From positions 33,761,870 to 33,825,869 of the forward strand of contig JAVUNC010000006.1 in the NCBI GenBank assembly GCA_032173965.1: a stretch of DNA of 64,000 nt, written 5' to 3'. Below the pieces are notes generated by a model, which saw only the letters and a program-made list of their open reading frames with translations, had not been told where the DNA came from and made no database searches. A program made the translations under genes and the position numbers. Shown in pieces: positions 46,761-57,400 of the stretch. This stretch comes from Sitta carolinensis (lineage: Eukaryota > Chordata > Aves > Passeriformes > Sittidae). Position 1 is the stretch's first letter. The number at the start of each line of letters is the position of its first letter.

Positions 46761-48642
46761 GATATTTTGGGTTTACTGTTCTGTATTTTATTAACCATTA
46801 TATATAAACCTATGAAATACAGGATTGTATTTGGTACATTATCTTCTTCTAGCACCAAGGCAATTTTGAGAGAGATTCCACTTCATATAAACAATTCAGC
46901 TGTTGCAAATGGTCATATTTAATTCATTTAACAACACTTAATTTCTAAATGTCAAGTGAGTTCTGATGAATGTTTTTTCGTCATTTTCTTGATTTGTTCT
47001 ACAAACTTTCCTGCTGGCATTTCAATGTAGACGTATCCTCCCAAACTGGATTTGTTTGTTTGTTTTTACTTATTTTTCTTTTTTGTTGTTGGTTTTATTC
47101 CACTATGGTAATCTCTTGACGTTTCTCTAGCAAATACAGATGAAGAAACACTTCCCTTCTAAAGTGATTTTATCTTTTTTCTAAGCACTATTTTTTTACC
47201 TTGTTCCTCTGTTGGCATTGCAGACTGTTTGGCAGGTTTCCTGCTCTTGGTGTGTCTGAAAAAGAATTTATTATTAGCTTTTATGCTTCTTATGATTTGT
47301 TTCTCAAATTTTCTTGGCCTGACTATCTGTTTTTCCAATTTAACCTGTCAGAGTTTTTGTTCTTATGTATTTTCTTTATCTGGCACGACTTCAACTTCTT
47401 GAATTTTGTTATGGAACTGTGGACAAAATGGGGACTGATTGATTTATCAGGCTCTGGCTATAGATTCTGTCTGCAGTACAAGTGCCTCAGTAGGAAGATG
47501 GGTCCAGTTCCACTGACTTTTCACATGGCTGCTTGAGGTTCTGATACCTCACAATTCCTGAATGGGTGGGAGACCTGAGCATGGCCAGGCTGCTTCTGAA
47601 CAGGGAACTCCTGGTACTGCTCAGCTCCTTATGCTGTGGCAGCCAGTGCAGCTCAAGGCAAAGGCCAGCAGATTAAAAACAAACAGACAAAACACTCTAT
47701 GTTAGAAACTGCATCCTGTTGCAAGACTTTGTAAGCTGTACAGCACATGCAGCACAACTAAGAACTGGGGGTACATCCCTGCTCAATGGAATTTCTGCAT
47801 TCAGAATTGCTGAATTGCTGCCTTCCAGCACCATTTGTTGCTGCAAAGAATTGAACAATGAGCCTGAAAACAAACAGACAACACGCATCATGTTTACCAC
47901 CCAGTTTCATAGCCAGTTCTTATGAACAGCATGCCTAGATCACTAAAATAAACAGGTAATTTGTGAAATGGTGTAATCCCTGCTGTGGGAATAAGTAAAT
48001 TAAGTGTAGTAGTTGTTAAATTGAAGAAAAATTTATAAATGTCTTCTGGTATTAGGAAAGCAGTTGAGAAAGTACAAAACAAAATTATTTCTCGTCTTAT
48101 AGGGAAACTTTCTGCCACTTCTATATTTGGCTAACATATAAACCCAAAAATCTTAAGATAAGGAAAAGACCCAAAAATTTGTCAAGTGTCTTATTGGATA
48201 AAGCCAGAAGTCTTTGCTTGTATTGTATTCATTCACCAATGAGACTGGAGCATGTTTAAAAAGGGAATATTTTCCACTACTTGGAAGAAGAGAAGCTCTG
48301 GAGGAGAGGGTTGATGTCAAATATTTTCTACTCTGGATTCATCTCCAGGGTTCTGGCAGGTGCCCTTACAAAAATAGCACACATACTTGTGAACATTCAA
48401 ACACCCCTGCTGAGAGATGGCATCTCCACAGACTCATTTGGGTTTATTCAGAACCTGAAGTGTTTTAATGGAAAACACAGAATATGCTCAATGCTACAGT
48501 GGCTGATCTTTTGCTCTGGATAAAAACAAAGTGAATTGCCAAAGCAGACTAAAAAGGAGAAAGGATGTTCAACTAAATCTGGGGACAAAAAAGAAAAAAA
48601 AAAAAACAACAACAAAAAAATACCCAACCCCAAACAAAAAAC

Positions 48643-48675
48643 CTACCTAAAATATAAGCTTCATGTGGTGGAATT
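48643..48675 (+). repeat. dispersed 33-bp repeat, copy 1
   Basis: ctacctaaaatataagct followed by tcatgtggtggaatt. The second copy, at 50252, differs at about three positions. It directly follows an A-rich tract. Confidence 0.7.
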
Positions 48676-50134
48676 AAAGTACCTGGGAGCCGAGGAAATG
48701 CAGGTGAAGCTGGTGTTTTACTGGCACTGATGCCCAGCAGTCAGGGAAAGCTGCCAGCTCAGCCAGTAAAGGTGAACCACTGTCTCCAGTCAGCTGCTCT
48801 AAAGTGCTGCCCAATCCTGCTGTGCTAGATGGTGCCCAGTGTGGTGCTAGTGTTAGTAAAGGGCTTGGGAAACTGTGAAAGTCACGGGAGTCTTGAGGCA
48901 TTTTTGCATAAAATAAATCAGTCCTGAATATTTCTAAGGAAGGTTTTAGTGCATACTTCTAACTGCCTGGTCATAGTTGGAGCCCAATGGTTTATGTATC
49001 CCAGGCAGTTGTGAAGACTGAATGTTGGCTTGCTCCAGCAGTGAAACAGATTTTAGTCTGGGTCCAGAAGTATTAAAAGGTTAAGGTCTTTATTTATGGA
49101 CAGTCATTATTAGCTGAAAAGGGCCATAAAGAATTTATGCTTGCTATTAAAAGGGGTTGATAAACATTTTGTCACCAGATTAAAGAACATTGTTTTCAGC
49201 CACATTGTCTAGACCATTTGACAAAAAATGCAGAGAAGGCTACAGCCCAGTTTATGTACATGTCAATCTTACAAAATAAACAAAAACTAAAATATCTGTC
49301 TAGTTTCAGGCAAAACATGAACTGCAGTTGCCAGAGAAAAGCTGAGCTTCAACAGAAAAAGAAGTAAAATATGGACAGTATGGACAATGGGGCACCTTGT
49401 TCTTGGATACTCAGAGCAACCAAGGGGAAGATGGGAGTTCTCAAGTACATCTTTTGTCTTTAGGTACAGGATAATGTTCCATACACTTTTTACAGGAAAA
49501 TACTTTAAAAGTACAAATGTCAGTCCTCTAAGGATTGAAAACTCAAGAAGAATGTTGCAGGCTGTTGCAACCTACCACTAATAATAATTACTCTTTGCTG
49601 AGAGTTGTCACATACACCAAAAATGCTGTAAAAGGCTCATTTTTTTTTTCCCAAGAAAGTTACAGTAATTATTTAGTTTGTTTGTTTGCCTTATTTTTAT
49701 TGAGTTAAAAAAGCCTCTGAACAATACTGAAGAATTCTTCCAAGAATATTACTCTTTTTTGCCTCGGGCATCTTCTTAGACTGTCCTAGAAAGTACTACA
49801 GCTAAAACAGGTTATCATGAATAACAAACCTGATTCAACTAAAGGAAATATTCCTGAAATGGTTCTGTCTTACAGTATATGCAGTTCACTGGGCGGTTTT
49901 AAACTGTTTGAGTGTTGGTATGTACCTGCTAGATCCTGATACTCTTTGTCTAAAGGGACAAGTAACATGTTTTCAAAGCAATAAAGTGGAGTCAGATACT
50001 AGTCCATGTTAGAGTTGTTGCATTTCAGAATAGATCCAGTGATGCCTGGGCTTTCCATTGGTAATTTCTATCCTGAAAGAAGTTGGATGTTAGAAACTGG
50101 TATCAGACTGACCACGGACCTGTAAAGATAGCTA

Positions 50135-50290
50135 TGAGGTGGTGTGGTTTAACCCCAGCTGAAACCAGGACAATGATGTAGAGTTAGAGTAAACCAAGGA
50201 CTTTAAGTGTTTATTCTGTGTGCTTGGGCATTGTGAGACCACCGGGTGCAACTACCTAAAATATAAGCTCTGCGTGGTGGAATTGCTCCA
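50135..50290 (+). repeat. possible LTR-retrotransposon remnant
   Basis: tgtggtttaaccccagctga resembles the start of LTRs of avian endogenous retrovirus-type elements. About 115 bases on is a sequence also found at 48643. No retroviral genes or second LTR are present. Weak identification. Confidence 0.3.
50252..50284 (+). repeat. dispersed 33-bp repeat, copy 2
   Basis: ctacctaaaatataagct followed by ctgcgtggtggaatt. Flanking sequence is not shared with copy 1, so both are probably pieces of the same unrecognised mobile element. Confidence 0.7.
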
Positions 50291-53200
50291 CTGCAGCGGA
50301 GCTCAGCGAGCTGCTCTTTGGAAGCAATGATATCAGCACTATGCTCTGCCCAAAGGAACATGTGCCTCAGACAGACAGGTGACATCCCTGTGCAGGAGAA
50401 AGGAAGGGGTGCTGTATTGGCTCTGTTTTGCATGGGTATCTCATGCAGGTGGGAACTCTACCACATTGAGGCAGCTGAGCCCCAAGAGATGGCAGCACAA
50501 CAGGAACTGTTACATTTTCTACTTCTTAAAATATGTACTGTGGGCTGCAGATCAACATACCACAACATCTCAGGTACTCAACATTCCCAGTACATTTTAA
50601 TTAGCACTACTGATGTCTTTACAATTACATACTATGTTAATTTTCACTGTTAATTCTAGCTTGTGTTATGTTTGGCTAGGAAAGGAAAATATATGTAGGG
50701 CTGTGCTTTTGAGCTTTTGGTGTCAGCCATCTGGAACAGGTTATTGCATCATTCATGTTATGAGATGGCAGTTATAATTCAGACAGTGAACAGAGCAGAC
50801 CTCAGCTGATAATCTAAAGTAGTCTTTGAAAAAATATTGGGAATCATTCCCAAACACCAGGAATTTGAACTGGAACTTCCTCAGTTCCCAGGAAGAACTG
50901 AGATTCTTTCCTGAGAGGTAGAATAGGGTTTGAGACCATAATTGAGACCGTGCTTGGTGCTATTCATGTGGCAGTAGGGTAAGATGTGTGTATGTCAAAT
51001 CACTGCCTGTTGTGTAACATCAACATGTGACAATATCAAAAGGTTGCTTACTTGGCAGTCTCCTAGAACACTTAGATCAGTCTCCACAGTCAGGCAAAAG
51101 CTCAACTTGTCAATCTCATGGAGCTTATATGCTATCAAAACACTGTTTCTGCAAGTGCCCAGCAGTTTTGCTCTGAGTGTTTTACCATTTTTGCTGGTAA
51201 AAACATTTGGTTCCATAAAATTCGGTAGGAGCAAAATGAATGTTTTTAGCATCTAAAGCTTGGACATGTAAGGCCTAAAGTGTCAGTTACTGGAAAATTC
51301 CTTTAATGAATTTAGGTCTGTGTGTCTGGGTAAAAGATGTCTATGACTTGGCATGTAGCATGACTTTGAGCTCACAGACTTACTGCCGTACAGACTTGTA
51401 TGGTTTGACTCTTCTCACAGTTTGAAAATTTTCTTGAAAATTTTCAGAGTGGGGGAACTTTAAAAAATTATAAGAACACCCAAGAAGGGTATTTGACACA
51501 TGCAGTTCTGGAGAAATGTAAGAACAAAATCAGAATTATAAAAGGAGATGAAATGTTGTGAAACTTTGAGGATGAGGACTGGTTTCTGCGAGGAGGATTT
51601 TCTGGTCAGGGGTGCTGAGTGTAATTAACTATTCTTAAGTTCCCTGACCTATTTACAGCTTTTGTCTTAGCATTTAGAATCTGTCAGATTATGTTCTTCA
51701 GTGTTACTGTTCATCCAATGCTGTGCTTTATCTGCAGGAGCATGGCTCAATTCATATGTGCAGCTGTCTCATTCAAAGAGAGTAGTTATCTAACACAGTT
51801 TGTGTCCCCCTTATTATATATTACACAATTTTCAAAATCGAAGTCTTAATTGAAGATATAGTTTCGACCCTAGCTATGCACAAAGCAAACTTTGAAAACA
51901 TGGTTATTTAACAGAGCCCCATTTTATACTGGGGACAGTTCTGCACCTCCTCATGAAGACAAAGGCAATGTTAAGCTAATTTAAATAAAGTAACATGAGG
52001 GGATATTTGAAACCATTGAAGTGAGAGCACCACTACACATGAAGTTTACCCACTGTCTTAAGCATAAGTGCTGAGGTGTCAGTACAGGGTGTTGAAATAA
52101 GCATTGAATTGTCTATTTTTATAGGGTGAACAAAAGGGGGTTTATGCACCTTCCTTTATGCAACTCTTCACACCAAACAGAGTTGTGAAAAGGCTGTGGC
52201 TGCATCTCATTGTTTTGTGACTGATGGTAGTTACAGAAAGGTACTGCGGAAATTCCACTTAGCCACAACATTAAATCCTTTTATTTTGGAAAAAAAACAG
52301 TCACCATGCTGTAAACTAGCCCAGGTTGTGGTTTGGTACACTTTTTATATTCTGTTTTTTATCCACTCCAGCTGTCAGATGGAGACAGAAAAAATCAAAA
52401 CATTTGTACAGTATTTCTTCTTAAGGGGGCCCCTTAGGTGGTGAGATCTGGATTCATCTCCTGTCTCCAGGACTGGATCACCTCTGCCAGTTGGCTGATG
52501 GATCAGAACTCTGAGGCAATTATTTGGGAGCAGACTGGTGCTGCACTCATACAGTGATTCTGGCATGCATGCAATGATTTTACCATGTGATTGTAGAAAA
52601 ATTCAGTGGATTAGCAAGTGAGGTATCATCAGATGAAGTAAGCTCTTCATCCACACAGCTGGATGCACAGAGCATTTGCTTTCCTGTAAAGCTGTTTCTC
52701 ATTGTTTCGGTAGATTTTCGCACTTGTAACATACGGTAAGCACTGCTACTCTTCAATCTGTTAGCTCTCCAGGTTACTGAGTGTATTGAGAAACTCTGGT
52801 GTTATGGAGCAGTGAGAATACTCACCGTTAAACATTGGCCACAATGAAAGTTTTCTTGGTCTTTGCTTTCTATCCTCTCTTGCCTGTTTCTCACCCGTGA
52901 CAAGAACTTTTTCACAACATGCCCAGCAGCTTCTTCAGAAGTCCCTTCTGTGAGTTTTTGTTAGGCTTTTGGGAACTTTAAATAAAGTAAGTAAATTTGT
53001 TCTTGTTTATCTGCAAAGGTACAGACACTGTTTCAATGATTCCAGGTGAGTGTTTAATTTTCCATGCAGTGCAAGTGATGCAAGCAAGTCATGAGAGGCA
53101 AACTGGCGGAAATGGCCCAGAGCCTCTGGTGCTGTCATTTTTGAAAGGTAATTTGGACAATTACAGCCAGTTAATGAGGTACAGAGCTCTTGAGCTTTCC

Positions 53201-54348
53201 ATTGGCTCCAATACACTTGTTCAGCACCCCAAAGCAGCTGTCTCTGTATCTCAAGCTGGATGTCAATGCTTAGAGGCTAATTTTATTATATCATCTGTTA
53301 TATTAATTGTACTTCTGCTTCTCAGTCTGTTACACAGAGATGTATGACAATAATTTCAGGTTCCTTAGAATAAAGGGTTTTCTCAGATGGGATGCTCAAC
53401 AGAAATTCAAAGTAGTTGTTTAATGTCCATGTCTGTGTTTAATTTCAGTGTTTATCTTTGGATCTGCTATAATCTTTGCTGCGTCTGATTACTTACCTTT
53501 CACATCCCATAAATGTTCTGCTTGACCTACTAAAGCTCTGTCCATGGCAAAGTAACAAAACACCTGAAAAAGTACTTTATTTCCTTCCTCTTCAGTCATA
53601 ACTGGAGATCTGCAAGTTATGCTTCTCCTGAAGAAATATTTCATATCATAAACTGCTCCTTAAGCATGGGGTCAGTTTAAAAAGGGCCAGTGTTTGCAGA
53701 CAAGCCATTTGTTTTCCTTTGAATGTTTAATTTGTTTATTCCTGTTTTCAAATAATCCCCAAGCAATATAGTTCCTGTATCTGTGAACGTCATTGAATTC
53801 AAGTTATTCACCTCCAGAGGGTCAGACCTTTCATCAGTATGCCATTGGCACAGAGCAGCAAGTGTTACATATTCATTGTCCAGGACACCAGCTAGAGGGC
53901 CTCCAAAAAAGCCTGACTTTTTTTTGTTCTCGGAGCAAGGAAAACAATCCCTTCCCTTCTCCAGTCCCTTGATAAGGGTTTCTGTCCAATAACGGTGCTC
54001 TCTGCTCTGAGGCACATTTAACTGTGAAGTTTGCAGCGGGAGAGGCTTTCCTTCAAGCTGTTAGTGTTTTATCCTGGCAGGCTCCTCGAGGTTGTTGTGA
54101 GGAGTCTAGCCAGTTGGTGAGCTTTGTAATCTAAACCAGCTGTCCCAGGCTGAGGCCCCCATTTGCATTGTTTAACATACTTAGAAAATGAAGTGTTCAT
54201 TTTTAACATTCCTCCTCCAATTGGTTTAATGCTGAATTACAGAAGAGAACTAAGCAAAACCAGGTGCTTTCTCTGTATTCTCTCCAGTGTCTAAGGAGGT
54301 ACAGACGGCTCCCGATCTTCACCATTACTTGCCATTTCATTCTTTGGA

Positions 54349-54357
54349 CTATAAATG
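54349..54357 (+). promoter_or_regulatory. TATA-like box of FBLN5
   Basis: ctataaatg lies about 110 bases before the FBLN5 start codon, placing a transcription start near 54380 and leaving a leader of about 80 nt. A tissue-restricted matrix gene with a TATA box and no CpG island is plausible. Inferred from sequence only. Confidence 0.45.
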
Positions 54358-54462
54358 ACAGAGGAACTGAAGTGCTAGCAGAGGGTAATGTTTGGAAAAC
54401 TTTCTAGTTATTCATCAGCGCAGACTCTGGGTTTTTTCCACCTTTCCCCAACGGTTTTGGAC

Positions 54463-54479
54463 ATGCAAGGATTAAGAAG
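54463..54479 (+). CDS. FBLN5: FBLN5 exon 1 coding part (17 nt)
   Basis: ATG plus four codons and two bases: MQGLR and ag of an Arg codon, before donor gtaagt. Human fibulin-5 begins MPGIKR with the split at the same place, which is why this ATG was chosen. Confidence 0.88.
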
Positions 54480-57400
54480 GTAAGTGGTATGCATGAAACT
54501 CTTTACTTACTGACAGGAAACCTACTTGTGGAAAATAGCTGTGGCAGGGACATGTTATGCCAATCCACTTGCAAAAGCCATTTGCAAAGAGACGGGATCT
54601 CAATGGTCAGAGGTGGGGAAAGACGATCTGCCTGTTAGGAAAGCTGTGCTGTCTCTTGATCTGTGCTTATACGCTGTGCATGTGCGGGAGTGCTGAACAG
54701 CAGCAGCAACAATCCCACTGGCTACAGTGACTGATTGAAGTTAATTAGTTACTATTGCAGAAGTTAATTACTAGTTTAAAATATTTTGCCTGCTGGGCAA
54801 GCTACTGAGACCAGCTGCATATAGTGTTGATAGGTTGTGCTGTACGTCTGTTAATAATTTTTCAGGGGATTTTAGAGCTAAAGTAAAGAGCAAATTGAGA
54901 TCATGGGTGCAGACAGAACACATATGAGGCAGTAAGGTCACCCCCCCCTCACCAAGAGGGAAGAATATATCATCTTGTAGCAAAGGAAACTAAAGACTGT
55001 CTAAAAATGTTTGAGTTTTGTCTGACTGTTTTATGAGGGATTTCGTTATCGTGCCCTGTCCTGCAGCAATGTGCAGCATAGCCCAGTTGCTGCATATGTC
55101 AGTCTTCTGTTATAACCTGTTGTATTCCCTCACAGTGCTGTTCTTGCTATATACAGAGTGTGCAGTCTTTACTGAAGTGCACACTTTAAAATCTCTTCAA
55201 AAAGATTTGAGGAATCAATAAATTAAGTGCAAGCCTAAATGAATAAAATTGTAGTTTGAATGATTTGAATTGGACTCTAAGGAAAACTCTGTGCATAATT
55301 TGCCCTTCCTTATCACCAAAAGTTGCCAACCAGCACAATCTGTCTCCACAGCACTATGAACAACCATTTTAGGGTTTATATTTATTTTTCAGAGCTTGTC
55401 CCCATCTCCTCATTTAAAAGAAATTTGTTGTAATGTGTTGGTCACTGTGTGTGGTTTTGTCTGATGCATTTGTAGGTCTTGCTCAGCTGCTCAGTTTGCA
55501 CTCTGGAAATCAGGGACAGCTCTAGGAGAGAAAGTTGGCAGCTTACATGGGTAGCAGAACTGAGGCTACCTAAAATATCCCCTGCTTCCTGTACTGGTTT
55601 TGTGGGAATGTATTGTATCCAATTGCCATTTAGAATTACAATCCAAGATAAGCAAAGTGTGGGTCTAATGTTATTGGGAAGTTTTATATAAATCAGCAGC
55701 AAAACACTGTAATCCACAGGACCTAGAAAAAAGTAGTTTCTGACTGTGCTTTCATGGTTTTCTATCTGTTAGTAAATATTTGGAGGTGAGAGATTACTTG
55801 ACCATAATTTTTATGCTTCAGGTAAGTAGCTCCAAAAAATCGGTGTAGAGCTCTTTTAGCGAGGGATCTTCTTCTTTCAGTTGCAGTGGAGAGAGACCCA
55901 GTAGGGACCACTAGATGTGAAGATGATATACCTGAGGAAGGCTCCATTGAAGATAACAGCTCGTGGTAGCTGGTGACTGGTGACCTGGCACAGTGTGTCT
56001 CCTTCAAGACTGAGTAAAGGGACAGAATCTGGCCCCAAGAAAATGGATTCATCTCTCATAGAGCCTCCTGGGGATGAAATGTGGTTTAGTGGTTGGAGCA
56101 ACTGGCTTGGATTCAGGACCTCCTGCATGACATGTCTGCAGCCCTGCCAACTCTTCAAGCTGTGAGCTTAGGCAGGGCCTTGCTCTGGTTTACCCATCTG
56201 TAAAATGTGCACAGTGTGCAAGAGAAGCTTTCATTTTTGCAACAGAAAGGTGTCAAAGAGGGGCAAAACCGCTTTATTGAATATTGCACACTTGTTCATT
56301 TAACAGCTGCTGCATGGGGTGTCATAAAATTAGATTAATCCGTAGACACGTACAGTCTGGTTTCAGTCCCAGTTGCATAAAACCATAATACCATCAGAGT
56401 CACTGGCTCTGAGACTTGAATCTGGCCCACAGTAATATTACTCCTTCTCCAGAGGTCAAATTCATATTAGCAAAACTGTGGAATACACTGAAGTGTCACT
56501 AGAAATTAATTTGTCCATGTGTATTTAATCATATGTAATAAGCCTGAATATCAGAAGGTTTTCAGCCTATTTTCTATGCACATTACAGGATACTGACTGC
56601 TTTCACACTGGCTGTCTGCCTTTCAAGCCCTGGAAAAGCACAGGTGAGAGGTGCATGCAGAGATGTATGTACTGTTTGTACTGAAGTGCTATATGGCATG
56701 AAACTTAACTGGCTAGCAGGTGGATAGGAAGCTCTGTGGTCTGGGGTTTACATGAAAAGGAAGTTGTGTGGTCTAAGGGTTTAGAGGGGAGAACTTGGAG
56801 CCAGCAGGACTCTGGAGCTGAACATGGATTAAGCTTATTGACTCGTCCTTGCCAGCTCAGCAAAATATCCCTGTAGAAACCTGGACCTCACTGAAAATCT
56901 GATTCTGCCTCCAAACTGAACACTTCTGGAACAGGAAATAAGAAAAACTATCCCGTGAGACCAGAGACCACTCAGTTCTATTGTGAGAAACATACATATT
57001 TTGAAAATTCATTCATATAAATACACATTTTCTGTGTATAGCAGGATCATGTCTTAAGATTTTGGACTGTGATCCTGAATGGCTGTATCCCAGTTTTCAT
57101 TTTCACTTATGCCCAAACCCATTTCTGTTAAGAGGGTGGATGGAAGTAAAGCAGTCCAGTTCTTGAAATAGCAGAATAATTAGTTCTTTGTGTGCTCGGG
57201 CTCCAAGTAACTTTGCATCAGGAAAAACTGTTCCGAAAGGCATGTTGTTTGGATTTCTAGTTGATAGTCCAGATATATTTGGTGTCCAGAACTGTGCTTC
57301 TAAATACCTTGCCAAAAGTCTCAGAAATTTAGTTGGTTTTCTTCTATTACATAGAAAATTTCCTGCACAGGGCATGCTTATTGATGTTTTTGTGAATATT

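Larger units (their letters stand above)
42396..54340. other. TRIP11-FBLN5 intergenic region
   Basis: About 12 kb with no convincing gene. It holds three antisense CR1 fragments (43.7, 45.1 and 46.5 kb), an A-rich tract (48587-48640), a 33-bp sequence repeated at 48643 and 50252, and a possible LTR remnant near 50.14 kb. Open frames here are short, lack splice or homology support, and several fall within CR1. Confidence 0.6.

Noticed and set aside
50318..50653. 111-codon plus frame in the intergenic region
   Set aside because: No recognisable domain, no splice partners or promoter, near possible repeat sequence.
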